The position numbers and the translations under genes were made by a program. Shown here in pieces: positions 48,759-60,458 of a stretch of 64,000 bases of DNA. How positions within the stretch are numbered: the stretch's first letter is position 1; each line of letters opens with the position of its first letter. Where the stretch lies: positions 46,179,569 to 46,243,568 of the forward strand of contig CM075766.1 of NCBI GenBank assembly GCA_037974665.1, in the 5' to 3' direction. Under the pieces are notes generated by a model, which saw only the letters and a program-made list of their open reading frames with translations, was not told where the DNA came from and searched no databases. This DNA is from Ehretia macrophylla (lineage: Eukaryota; Streptophyta; Magnoliopsida; Boraginales; Ehretiaceae).

Positions 48759-49257
48759 TGACGAGGGGAATTACGAGTTGAGATAAGATACCCACACCGA
48801 GTTGAGGTAAACCACCCACACCGAGCTGAGGTCAGCCAGTCCGAGCCAAAGCCGACCCATTCGGCTAATGCCTAACCTGGATGCTGATCTGACCTCACCC
48901 CGACCCAGGAAAATCCAGACCTCTACGCCAGCTGTTCTATTGGACATCAAGCCTTGATGGGATATAAAGCTGCGTCGCATTAAATGCTGTTAGAACTGAA
49001 TTTAGTATAAATAGAGATCCACCTCCTCATTTCAAAGGTAACTCGCCATTAATGCTCTCAGCTACCTTGCCGGTTCGAACATACTAATCATTCGCACGCC
49101 TGAGGGAAAAATTCGGGTCATCACCCCACCTTTTCTTTCCTTTTCCTTGTGCAGGTCAAGCAGCCGACCCGAAAATTCAGGTCAGGAAGCCGACCCATAA
49201 ATTCAGCTCGGTAGGAGTAGCCGTTCAAGCTCAACTGCGAGATTCCCAACCTCGACA
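48759..49257 (+). repeat. 5' LTR of the Tat element
   Basis: Has short direct repeats of ACCCACACCGAGCTGAGGT type near its start, a TATA-like TATAAATAGAG near 49008, and the end CCTCGACA. Preceded by ATCGT. Confidence 0.93.
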
Positions 49258-49259
49258 GT

Positions 49260-49275
49260 TTGGCGCCGTCTGTGG
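49260..49275 (+). other. Primer-binding site of the Tat element
   Basis: TGGCGCCGTCTGTGGG begins 2 bp after the LTR. The leading TGGCGCCG is the primer-binding phrase typical of many plant Tat-lineage elements, usually assigned to an arginine tRNA. Confidence 0.8.
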
Positions 49276-49323
49276 GAAAGAGTACTTTCTATCACCCTTT
49301 TTACCACTCATTGAGAAACCACC

Positions 49324-50690
49324 ATGGTACAAACCAAAAGCCACAGTACACCGGTAGAGGACTCGCCTAACCCAGACGAGGACCTCGAAGCCACGAAGGT
49401 GCCTAGCCAAAACCTAACCCAAACTGACGTTGGAACAAGCCAACATATACACTTAACCTCACAAACCAACCCCTCTACAGATGGAGACCTCAACTCCAGC
49501 CTGTCACCGGAGATGAGGATGATGCTCGGGATGTTTGAAGAACTTAAGGAGCAGGTAGCCCGACTAACTGCGGATCCCCTGGCTCCGCAAGCAGCTACAC
49601 CGTGGCCCACGCGTCCACAGTTCTGCATTCTAACCCTGGAAAGAAACCCGAGCGCAAGACGGATAGGGCTTCCTGGAGCCGGTGGCAAGACTCGCAGAGG
49701 CGAGAGGCAAAGGGGCGGCACATGCCGACCCCGAGTAGGCCAAGACCGCAGCTGCCATAGCCAAGGTCATTAACCAGCTCGGTGTAAGCCCGCTTTCTCT
49801 CGAGGTACTGGCTACGCCATTGCCCACCAGCAATCGAATGCCCAACCTAGCAGTCTACAATCGGGACGGAGACCCCGCCAGCCATCTACTCAATTTTGAT
49901 CACCACATGACATAACCGACCTCATGAAGACGAAAACATTCCTGACCACACTGGTTGGCGATGCCTTGGACTAGTTCTAAAAGCTTCATCCCGGCTTTAT
50001 CACAAGTTTTCACCAACTACCAGAGACTTTCCTGTCCCGCTTCGTGGGGAGCCGACGTGCAACCCGTCATACATCATCACTGCTATCAGTGAAGCATCAT
50101 AGAGGATAAAGTTTGAGGGCTTATACAACCCGATTTAATGAAAAGTCCCTCAGAATTCCCAACCTGGAGGACCCCATAGCATTGATGGCTTACCAAAGTG
50201 GGCTCAGATCGCGCCTTCTCACTTCCTTCTTGGCCATCGACCCTGTGGATACTGTAGCCGAGCTGATGGTACGAGCTGAAGGGTATATACACTCAGAAGA
50301 AATCCATCAGGAGAAGAGGGACGACGACAAGAAGAAGGAAGCCGGTAAGAAGGGGGAGGTCTTTCGAGGCTAACCTAGAGGAAAGACCCAAAATGACCGA
50401 GACAAGTAGCCTCAGCAGCCAAAGTAGAACCGTTGGTTCACCATGTTCACTCCCTTCAACACCTCAAAGGAGCAGATCCTGATGGAAATCTAGCACCAGA
50501 ACCACCTACCTCCAACGCCGAGGATGAAATGCCGACCTGAGAATCGCAATATGACCAAGTATTGCCACTATGATATGGATTACGGCTACACCACAAAGGA
50601 GTGCAAAGATTTGAAACAGGAGATCGAGACATTGATAGCCTGAGGTTACCTCTGGAGGTACGTAGATCAACGGCTAGCTCGGAACCACGA
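49324..50690 (+). pseudogene. Tat-element gag, decayed
   Basis: Opens with MVQTKSHSTPVEDSPNPDED and a short helical part (EMRMMLGMFEELKEQVARL), then loses frame. The gag core is readable at 50113-50373 (YTTRFNEKSLRIPNLEDPIA, SFLAIDPVDTVAELMVRAEG). A zinc-knuckle-like KYCHYDMDYGYTTKECKDL near 50560 has Tyr where His is usual. Several stops interrupt the region. Confidence 0.85.
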
Positions 50691-50746
50691 TCAGAGAGAG
50701 AGAGAGGGAGAGAAGTCCACCCAAACACCAGGTCGGGGGCAGACGT

Positions 50747-53700
50747 TTGGCTATGATTGATACCATCGCGGGAAGACTGGCATCGGGTGGTGAGACCTTG
50801 GTTGGCAGAAAGGGTTATGTCCGGGTTGGAAGAGAGTATGGGCCGATGCAGGGTCCGGTCCCGGAGATAGAGGATCTTACTTTCTCCTCAGAAGACTTAG
50901 AGGGAGTGATACTGTCCCATGACGACCCGTTGGTGATCAGCGCTGAAATAGCCAACTTCACTGTGAAAAGGCTGATGGTGGACACTGAGAGCTCGGCAGA
51001 GGTCCTATTCCTAAACGCATTTGAGCAGATAGGGTTGGACCGGAGCTGACTCAGACTATTGAGGGGCACACACCTTGGCTGGTTTAACAGGACATGCCCA
51101 CCGAGCTGAAGGGGTCATCAACCTCCCACTGAAGCTGCAAGACGGAGACAAATGGGTTTCAATGCAGGCCAACTTTATTATAATAGATTGTAACTCCACT
51201 TACAATGGGATCTTGAGGCGAGTGGCGCTCAATCATTTCAGGGCCGTTCCTTCAACTTACCACCAGGCCTTGAAATTCCTGACCCCGGGTGGCATGGCCA
51301 CCATTCGAGGAGCCCAGTTCTCGGCTTGGGAATGTTATGAAAACTCCATCCGCCCCAAATATCAGGTTGGCTGGGGACCCGATTTGTCCGAGGAGAAGAG
51401 GGATGCCAAGAGAGAGGGAGCCCAGCTGAAGACCTTCAGGAGGTAGAGCTTTCCGATGAAACAAAGAGAGAAAAAATCGGGAGTAAACTCCCCAATGACC
51501 TCAAGAAAGGTATAAGTCAATTCTTTCTGAAAAATGAACACATATTTGTATGGTCTACTTCTGACATGACAGGTATCAACCTGAGTGTGATTGAGCATCA
51601 CCTGAATGCTGACCCAAATCACTATCCGGTAAAGCAGAAGCGCAAGCACTTTCATTATGATAAACAACAGATCATAACAGAAGAGGTTGATAAGTTGGTG
51701 GACGCCGGCCACATAAGGGAAATTCAATACCCAACCTGGCTATCCAACGTGGTGTTAGTGGCCAAGTCCTCGGGCAAGTGGAGATTGTGTATTGACTTCA
51801 CCGACCTCAATAAGGCCTGCCCCAAGGACTGCTTTCCCCTGTCTTGGATAGATCAAATGGTGGATGCTACCTCTGGATTTGAGCTACTCTCTTTCATGGA
51901 TGCCTTCAAAGGCTATAACCAGATCAAGATGGCTCCCGGAGACAAGGAGAAAACTGTCTTCACCACCGATCTCTACTACTATAAGGCCATACATTTTGGC
52001 CTCAAGAATACTGGAACTACCTAACTTGGATGGTGAACAAGGCCTTCAAAAGGCAGATTGGCCAAAATATGGAGTTCTATGTAGATGACATGTTGGTCAA
52101 GAGTAAGAGGGCGAATGTGACCGACCTGGCTGAAGCCTTTGCCATAATGGAGCACTTTAGGATAAAGCTAAACCCGGAAAAGTGCGCATTCGAAGTCAAG
52201 GCAGGAAAGTTTTTGGGATTCATGGTCACAGCTCGGGGAATAGAGGCCAACCCATAGAAGGTTCAGGCGATTCTGGACCTGGCACCGCCGACCTGCGTGA
52301 AAGACGTCCAAGTGCTCGCAGGCAAGGTTGCAGCATTGAGCAGATTTATATCTAGGTCGGCCGATAGGTGTGCTCCTCTGTTCAAAATATTGAGGAATCC
52401 TAAAAATTTTGAATGGACTACGGAATGTCAGAGCACTTTCTAAGAGCTGAAAAGATATCTAGCTTCGTCACCCCTGCTATCCCAACCTGAGGTGAGGAAG
52501 AAATTGGTATTATACTTGGCATGCTCGGGGACAGCAATAGCAGTGGCATTAGTTTGCAAAGAAGGGAAGGAACAAAAGTCGGTCTATTATGTCAGCAAAA
52601 CGTTGCAAGGGGCGGAGGTGAGGTACTCCTCCTTGGAAAAACTCATTCTCGCGCTCATCACGGCAGCAAGGAAGCTGAAGCCATACTTTGATACCCACCC
52701 AATTAAGATCATGACGGATGCCCTACTTAAGTCCATCATGCACAAGCCGGAGGCGTCGGGCAGGCTATTGAAATGGGCAGTTGAGTTGAGCCAATTTGGC
52801 ATCACCTAGCAGCCTAGAACAGCCATCAAAGCCCAAGCCGTCACGGACTTTGTGGTAGAATGTACTGGCCGATCCGAGCATGACCCAGAGGACATGTGGA
52901 AGGTAAATGTGGATGGAGCATCGGGGAAGTCAAGAAGCGGAGCCGGGGTGGTCATCATCGACCCGACCCGACATGAGTACCAATATTCTCTCAAGTTCGC
53001 CTTTCCGGCGTCCAATAATGAAGCTGAGTACGAAACAGTGATCGCGGGGTTGAAAATTACGGCTCAGCTCGGGGCACAAACAGTTGACCTGAGTACAGAC
53101 TCTCAATTGGTCGCCAGTCAGATATTAGGTGAATTCGAAGCCAAGAACAACACTATGCTGGCCTACCTCAACAGAGTTAAGGATTTGACCTCAGGGCTCA
53201 AGAGGTTTACGATACAGCAAATTCCGATGGAGGAGAATATAAAGGCTGACGCTCTGTCCACGTTAGTCTTGGGCGAGAGCCGAGTTGCACTGGTCCATGT
53301 GGAAGAAGTCTCTGAACCAAGTATTCAGTTGGAAAAGCAAGCTGTAGCTGAGCTCAATTTAAGCCCAGATTGGACCAAACCAATTGTGGACTACTTGGAG
53401 GGTGGAATGACCCCAGAGGATAAAAATCCAGTTCGGAAACTTATGAAACAAGCATCAAGGTTTGTCATAATAGCTGGGCAACTCTACAAAAGAGCCTACA
53501 CTTAGCCTCTCTTGAAGTGTGTTGGGCTCGAGGAGGGAAACTATGTACTCTGAGAGATCAATGAAGGGGTATGTAGAAACCACTTGGGTGGCAAGACTCT
53601 GGCTTGGAAAGCATTAAGGCAAAGACTATTTTTGGCCAACCTTTGAACAAGATATCAAAGAGTATGTAAAAAAGTGTGACACTTGCCAGAGGTTGGCCAA

Positions 53701-54594
53701 TGTACAGAGGAAGCCAACGGTAGATTTGACGGTGATGATAAGCCCATGGTCATTCTATCAATGGGGTCTAGATATCATCGACCCATTGCCAACCAGTGTT
53801 GGCCAAAAGAAGCACGCCTCCGTGGCTGTAGACTACTTCACCAAATGGCCCGAGACTAAAGGTATTACTAGAATAACAAAAAAGGCAGCTTGGATTTCGT
53901 ATGGAAGAATATCATTTGTCGATTTGGGGTACCGAAGGCCATCATTACCGACCACGGCAAGCAATTGGACAGTGTATACTTTCGAGGCAAATGTACTGAG
54001 ATTGGGATCAACCTCAGATTCTTATCTATTGCTCACCCTTAAAGTAATGGCCAAGTTGAAGGGATTAACTAAATCATTTTGCAAAGCCTCAAAACCAAGC
54101 TGGAAGAAGCAGAAGGCTAGTGGGCGTCGATTCTCCTCGAGGTACTGTGGACTAAGCAAACTACCACCAGCTCGGGAGAATCGCCCTTTGAGCTGACCTT
54201 TGGTACTCAAGCAGTGCTGCCAATGGAGATCGGGTCTCCAACCAGTAGAACCCTCCACCATGATCCAGTAATAAATGAAGCACTAATCCGTGAGGAGCTC
54301 GACCTCGTTGAAGAGCTCCGAGCCAAAACTCAGATCAGGATGTTGGCTAACAAAGCTGCCATGCAAAGAGTCTTTGCTAAGCAGGTCAAGTCTAAGCCTA
54401 TTAAGGTCGGCGACCTCGTCCTCAAAAAGGCTATCTTTTTTCCGCACTTGGGTAACAAGCTCTCCCTGACCTGGGAAGGACTGTACGAAATCGTGAAAGA
54501 AGTCCGACCTGGGACCTTCTACCTCCGCGACAAACACGGGAAACAATTGAAGAATGCATGGCATGCAGAACACCTGAAGATATATTTTGTCTAA
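50747..54594 (+). pseudogene. Tat-element pol: protease, RT, RNase H, second RNase H, integrase
   Basis: The protease shows LMVDTESSAEVLF (DTE in place of DTG) near 50975. RT runs 51566-52257 with GKWRLCIDFTDLNKACPKD and FYVDDMLVKS. The RT-linked RNase H lies about 52440-52800 (QKSVYYVSKTLQGAEVRYSS). An additional archaeal-type RNase H lies about 52880-53270 (WKVNVDGASGKSRSGAGVVI, NNEAEYETVIAGL, STDSQLVASQ). Integrase starts near 53580 (CDTCQRL, WGLDIIDPLP, VDYFTKWPE) and ends with a chromatin-side tail (LTWEGLYEIVKEVRPGTFYL) at 54594. Stops, for example at 51047-51049, 52022-52024 and 52807-52809, and frame changes make it inactive. Confidence 0.93.
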
Positions 54595-54720
54595 AGGCCC
54601 CCGAGCCAGAATATTTTGTCTAAAGGCCCCCGAGCTGGAATATTTTGTCTAAAGGTCCCCGAGCCAGAATATTTTGTCTAACGGCCCCCGAGCCGGAATA
54701 TTTTGTAAAGGCCCCGAGCC
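54582..54720 (+). repeat. Tandem repeat, about 29-bp unit, nearly 5 copies, overlapping the pol stop
   Basis: The unit starts ATATTTTGTCTAAAGGCCCC and ends CGAGCCAGA. The first copy contains the pol stop codon (54592-54594), so the array grew from the end of pol. Confidence 0.93.
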
Positions 54721-55509
54721 AAGTACGCCTTGTATATAACTTTAATACAATGTATTTTGTATGACTGTGTAAAGCCCAACCTAGGCCCAAGCACCTCAGC
54801 TACTCAGCTTTAACAAACTCTAATTAACGCAGTGGCCATGCTTAATTATAAATTAAATCAACTCGGATTATATTTCAACTCGGTTCTAATCAATAATAAT
54901 TTGATTCGCCTTACTAGTTTGGGCTAAAGTCCAACTTAGTACTAGCCGGCCTCAGGTTAGAATGTTAGTTTGGGTCTAAGCTCGAACTCAACATTAGTCG
55001 ACATTAGTTTGACCCATTTCAAATCAGACTGACGAGTCCAGGTCGGCAACAATAATGGTTTTCCAATTAATCAGCTCGGATTAGGATGATCGTTCATTAA
55101 TCACGTCCAACTCGGGTCTTTATATTTAAATCAATCACTTAAGTTTGAAAGGTCTATTATATTGGTCCGACCCCACTTACTTAAGAAAAATTGCGAAGGG
55201 AAAAGTACACTTGTACTGACACGGACAAAACGCAAATAAAGCTAAAAGCATTCATTTCATTAAATTGGAAAAACAAATTACAAAAGCCCAACTCGGGCGA
55301 GATTACAAAAATTATTTAGGAGTAGGGGCAGAGGCAGCGGCATTGATTTCTTCCTCGACCTGGTCTATGCCCTTCTTGACGAAGTCCATCACCTCCTAGG
55401 CCTGGGACTTGAGGTCGGCTAGAAGCTCAGGGACCTCCCAGAATTCTGGCGGTGGGGCCTCAAAGATCTCGATGTAATCGTTCTTGGAGGCCAGAAGGAA
55501 GGTCTTCAC
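54721..55509 (+). other. Tat-element 3' region without a recognised gene
   Basis: Between the tandem repeat and the end of the antisense gene. It is AT-richer than the rest of the element and repeats words such as AACTCGG and TTAGTTTG. No coding signal; it may hold the promoter or terminator of either strand. Confidence 0.5.
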
Positions 55510-57674
55510 TCACTCCCGAGTTGTGACTTGGCCTCGGAAGTAGTACTCCAGCTCGGCGTACTTGGCTATTATCCCACCTTCCGTGGCCACCCAGTACATA
55601 GCCGTCTCGCTAGACTTGTAGGCCTCTATCGCCTTTTCTCCATAAGGCCCTACCCAATCCAGGAGCTCCTGCAGCTTCGCCTCAGCCTCACGGCTCTCCA
55701 ACTTGTAGAGTTCCACATTCTTGGCCGCCGATTGGCGTCGAGATTTCTCAATCTCGAGCTCCTTCTCTTTGGCCGCGAGCTCCGCTTTCAGCCTGCTGAC
55801 CTCGTCCGCATCCTCCTTGTACCTCTTGAAGGCCTCCTCTCTCTAGGGGTTGAGCTCGGCTCGGGCGTCAACCCATCGCTGCTCGAGCTTAAGACAGTGG
55901 CTTGGGCTTTAGTGAGGAGGCTGAGGATGGTGAGGGCATGGGACTCAGCCTGCACAAGAAGGAAACAAATACGATTAGTCGAGCTGAAAGGTCTAATCAT
56001 GCATTAGTAGCTGAGCTCAACTCATTGTAGCCACGACCGTTCTTAGGTCGAGTGAAAGCTGCTCAGCCGGAACCTTTGACAGCTTAGGGTCGCGCTCGAC
56101 CGAGGCCGCATCCACATAATCCTTTTTATACTGGACTACCTTGACAGCTTTGCCCTTTCAGGTATATTCGGGTCAGGGCCTCTTCCTATTCTCAGGGCGG
56201 GACATTGAACGCTCTTGGACCACCACCCCTGAGGTCAGCCTCTTTGGCAAAGGGGACTTTGAGGGCCCTCTCGAGGTCACCTCAGCGCCAACCTCCCGGA
56301 CTTGGCCACTGGGTCGTTGCCTCTACTATTGAGGAGCAGCGGGACCTAAACCGGACCGAGCCGAGACCTCGCCGCTAGTCTCGACCCTCCTCCTCCTCTG
56401 GGCGTAAGCGAGCTTTTCAACCTCCGACATATCTGCAAAGGAAAATAGAAGAAGTAAGAGATGGCCGAGAACCGATCCAAAATGGTAACAACAGTCAGGA
56501 TAATGGGGAGGTCGGGCGCTAATCTTGCGAACTGACCCTCTTCTGAACTGGATTCCGTATCTTCTTCGAGCTCGGGAAGTAAGTGGGGATGATTCTTTGA
56601 AAGGTTGGGTTCTCTCCCGAATAACCTTGATTCCCAGATCCTGTCCCACCTAAGCACGAAATCAATATTTATTAACATCCCCGGCTCGGGTCTCAGTATC
56701 CCGACCTCATTGAGTTCCGCATCTGAAAATTTGGGGTCATCGTTCACATTCGTCTTCAAAGTGGGATTCCACTCCACTCTGCACCCCGGGTTCACAGTCG
56801 GCTCTACCCAATAGTGGTCATTGTGCCAACCCTTATTGGAGGAGTGCCACTTGGTGAATATAGCATTGCCGGCCCAAGCTACGAAATAAAACCACCCTGC
56901 TAGCTTCAGGTTGGGCTTGCATACAAAGAACTGCCTAAATCGGCGCAGGGTTGGCTCTACTTCCTTCTCGAGGTAGAATACAAATAATGCCACCACTACA
57001 ATCCAACCATTGGGTGACATATGCCCCGGGCTAAGCTCAAAATAATTCAAGATGCCGGTGATAAAATCAGGAAGCGGGAGCCAGATGACATCGAAGGCGA
57101 GGTTGTAGATAGTGAAGTGATCGGGTGGAGGATAGCAGGCGGATTCGTGCCGACCTGGAACCTTCAGCTTGTGGTGTTGGTCCACCGACCAATTCCTTAG
57201 CTTGGCGTTGGCCATCTGCACAGTAGAATGACACTCACACTTACAACAAGCAAATAGCTGCTCAATCATCTTTTCTCGAGCTGACGAATCACTGGCCGTA
57301 GCCGAGCTCCGAGCGCAGACCGACCTCACTGGGACCACTTCAATCGGTTCCGCCGTAGAGACTCTAGCTAAATACTCCTGTAGTATCTCGACCCCTTCCA
57401 ACTGGTTCAAAGGCGACCCATCTTCTCTGTCTCCCAACTCTCCCAGGTCGGTCAAAGGATCTTCCTCAGCCTCCTGTACTCGCCTGACCCTGATGACTTG
57501 GCAATCTTCATCACTCTCCTCGGGCTCAGATCGTCGGGCTGACACTTGAGGTGCATTGGTGCTGTCGTCACCTTAACCTCCATCCGAGGTGAACTCCGAG
57601 CTCGGCGGACTCTCGTCCCCACCATAGGATCTAGCCTCTATCACTTGGGAATCTTCCGACTCCGACATTCCCAT
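55510..57674 (-). pseudogene. Antisense, intron-containing gene of the Tat element (gypsy-type transposon domain, coiled-coil end)
   Basis: On the minus strand an ATG at 57674 starts MGMSESEDSQVIEARSYGG. One in-frame TAA (57575-57573) breaks it; the frame is then open for more than 1 kb. It includes LPLPDFITGILNYFELSPGH, MSPNGWIVVVALFVFYLEKE and KPNLKLAGWFYFVAWAGNAI, as in the plant putative gypsy-type transposon family. A donor at 56536 (after ESSSEEG) and an acceptor at 56433 (TTTGCAG) join in phase into DMSEVEKLAYAQRRRR. A later exon from 55949 (AESHALTILSLL) leads to a coiled coil (RLKAELAAKEKELEIEKSRR, SREAEAKLQELLDWVGPYGE) and a stop at 55510. Frame breaks lie between. Function is unknown; antisense extra ORFs are known for Tat elements. 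Confidence 0.75.
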
Positions 57675-58100
57675 CTTGTCTACAGATTAAAAATATATGT
57701 ACAGGAATATTTAAAGGGAGTCAGGGCGTACCTACGGCTCTAGCTGTATAAGGTGACCCGACCTAATTGACTCCGAGCTAGTGGATTCCGAACTGAACAC
57801 CCCGAACAGTTCACTTGTCGAGCTAGAATATTCGACCACTCTGGTTGTCGACTTGAAAACTCTTAAAATTTTGTAAGCAAAGTATGAAATGAGTTTCGGA
57901 CATCAGGGCCCTATTTATAGGCGACCACAGTAACCGCCTCGGGAATCTCAAACGTCGCATCTCGTCATAATTGCCAAGTGACGTGTCAGCCATCTGAAGG
58001 GCATGTTCTGCTGACGTGGCCATCCTCACTCCGCCAGGATCGGGTACCTCCAGCTCAGGAACAACTCCCAGATCTAGATCTCATCATCTCGATCTCGACT

Positions 58101-58117
58101 TGGGGGGGGGAGGGGGT
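58101..58117 (+). other. Polypurine tract of the Tat element
   Basis: TGGGGGGGGAGGGGGT lies directly before the 3' LTR. Confidence 0.8.
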
Positions 58118-58617
58118 TGACGAGGGGGACCCCGAGCTGAGGTAAGATACCCACACGGAGCTGAGGTAAGCCACCCACACCGAGCTGAGGCCAGCCAGTC
58201 TGAGCCAAAGCTGACCCATTCGGCTAATGCCTAACCTGGATGCTGATTTAACCTCACCTCGACCCAGGAAAACCCCGATCTCAGCCCCAGCTGTTATGAT
58301 GAGACATAAAGCCCTGATAGGACATAAAGCTGCGTCGCATTAAATGCTGTCAGAACTGAATTTAGTATAAATAGAGATCCACCCCCTCATTTCAAAGGTA
58401 ACTCATCATTAATGCTCTCAGCTACCTTGCCGGTTCGGACATACTAATCATTCGCATGCCTGAAGGGAAAATCCGGGTCATCACCCCGCTTTTTCCTTCC
58501 TTTTTCTTGTGCAGGTCAAGCAGCCAACCCGAAAATCCAGGTTAGGAAGCCGACTCAGAAATTCAGCTCAACAGGAGTAGCCGTCCAACCTCAATTGCGA
58601 GATTCCCAACCTCGACA
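58118..58617 (+). repeat. 3' LTR of the Tat element
   Basis: Same ends as the 5' LTR and followed by the duplication ATCGT. Differences from the 5' copy are densest in the first 100 bp. Confidence 0.93.
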
Positions 58618-58622
58618 ATCGT

Positions 58623-60360
58623 AATATCTTAAAACTTGGCATTGATAAATTGTTACCTTATTCTTTTATATATGACAAAAACCTCTCCTTGTATATATGA
58701 CAAAAAATTCTCTTTTTTTCGCGCATAATTAAGGGTGTCAAACCCATGACATATGATCTCTATTGAAAAAAAGTATGGTACAGGATATAATTAAGCATAA
58801 GATCCTAAGAAAATTAATTCATTAGCTAATTAAAATCTGAGAAAGAAATAAATTTATATCTCATTCTTCAAATACTTTACTACTAAACTAACCTCTTAGG
58901 ATTCGATTAGCTTATTCTTGTCTTCAGCTGCTTCAGTTCTCCTTTCAGGGACCTCATTGTCTTCATCCCAGATGTTGCATTGGGTATTCTTCAGATTCGC
59001 ATATTTGGTTGTACTACATGATTAAAATTTAAAAAGTATTGTCTATCTCTTGGACCCCTGCACTTAAATATAGATGGTTGAAATCAACTAGGTTGATATT
59101 GATGAGGGCTCTCATCCAATAAGGCTACCCTTCGATCATTGGTCCCCTCATCGTATAAATGCTTCATTATTTATGGATATTAATGCATTTTCATAAAATT
59201 GGTTAATAACATTTTAATTCAGACCATTGTATGAAGCTTCTTCAAACCGGATTGGTCAATGATAGTCAATTTGATATCATATTAACAGTCTATTTTTGTT
59301 GTTCAACCTCTAGTATTTTGACCCAAAAAGAAAAATAATGTTCCTATTGGAGATAAGGTATTTAAAAATATATGATGATTTCGAAGTTGAATCAAATATT
59401 ATTGCTTATTGATAACTCCATTTCTCATGATCATGAGTCACTATCTGTATCCTGTGACTATATTTTTATTATTTTATACGAGCAGTTTTAGTTAATGTAG
59501 ATCTGTTTTAAACTTGTACTTAAAAAGGATTTTAAATTATAAAAATGCTTAATTTTAATGAAATTCAAAATAAACGCAATCTACTATGAAAAGTCGAGAA
59601 TGTTTTCATCAAACTATAGATTTGGATCTTAATTAATTAACTATTCTAAGTCTTAATTCAATAATCTCCCATTACATGGATCTCAACACAATTTCAATGA
59701 CACAATTATGAAACTTTGGCATCCAATTTGTTATAGAAACTACCACTAAACTTTGTGTAATAATTTCAACACTAACAAGTGTAATAGGAGTCCATTTCCT
59801 ATCATATTCACCCAATATTCCATTTACGATTCAAAGCAATCAAAACTAAACCAAATGAGTAATATCTTTTCATAATGGCATAACATTACAAATAAAATTT
59901 TAAAATTATAAAATTATAAAATTATTTAATCATAATTATATCATTAATTTACAATTTTTAAATCTTACCCATAAAATTATTACCATATCTATTTCCGACC
60001 AAACATAATCAATGATGGACAAGCATGAGTCAACCTCAAACAGTAACAAAACAATCGGACCACATCAATACCCAACACGCTTTGATGTAAACAAGAGTTA
60101 GATTACAGCAAAGAACATGGTCCCACCCCAAATTTCCTTTGACCAAACCCGCCAACCAACCATGGTTAACTCTTCTCCGCAGTAAATGAAACACACGTGC
60201 GGTGGCTACAACATCATGGTCAGAAATAGAACAAACACAGACAACCACCCCTTGCATGTTAAGCATGTTCCTCTGTTCCGTCTCATATATAATGCCAAAC
60301 CACTACTAAAGCATATTTCATAAACATTGCAACATAGAATTTGCAGTACTCCTCAGATTT
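58623..60360. other. Intergenic
   Basis: AT-rich DNA with no gene recognised on either strand. The last part (60300-60458) is the promoter and leader of the U-box gene. Confidence 0.55.
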
Positions 60361-60365
60361 AGTAT

Positions 60366-60376
60366 ACTATATATAC
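60366..60376 (+). promoter_or_regulatory. Possible TATA box of the U-box gene
   Basis: ACTATATATAC lies about 90 bp before the ATG, a plausible distance for a short leader. Confidence 0.4.
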
Positions 60377-60458
60377 ACATACATACTATCACTACTTTCA
60401 CTATAAAGTTTCAACTACGATTTTTACCTGGTTGTAAAAAAAAAAAAAAAAAAAAAAA

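Larger units (their letters stand above)
48759..58617 (+). mobile_element. Ty3/Gypsy LTR retrotransposon, Tat lineage, full length but decayed
   Basis: A 9859-bp element with LTRs of 499 bp (48759-49257) and 500 bp (58118-58617), both TGACGAGG...CCTCGACA, flanked by the duplication ATCGT (48754-48758 and 58618-58622). Primer site TGGCGCCGTCTGTGGG follows the left LTR and a G-rich polypurine tract (58101-58117) precedes the right LTR. The order gag, protease, RT, RNase H, a second RNase H, integrase and a long 3' part with an antisense gene is that of the Tat lineage. Many stops and frameshifts break gag-pol. The LTRs differ by roughly 8 % by eye, so the insertion is old. Confidence 0.95.

Noticed and set aside
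55528..56007. 159-codon + strand frame in the Tat element
   Set aside because: Complement of the coiled-coil exon of the antisense gene, which gives the coherent reading.
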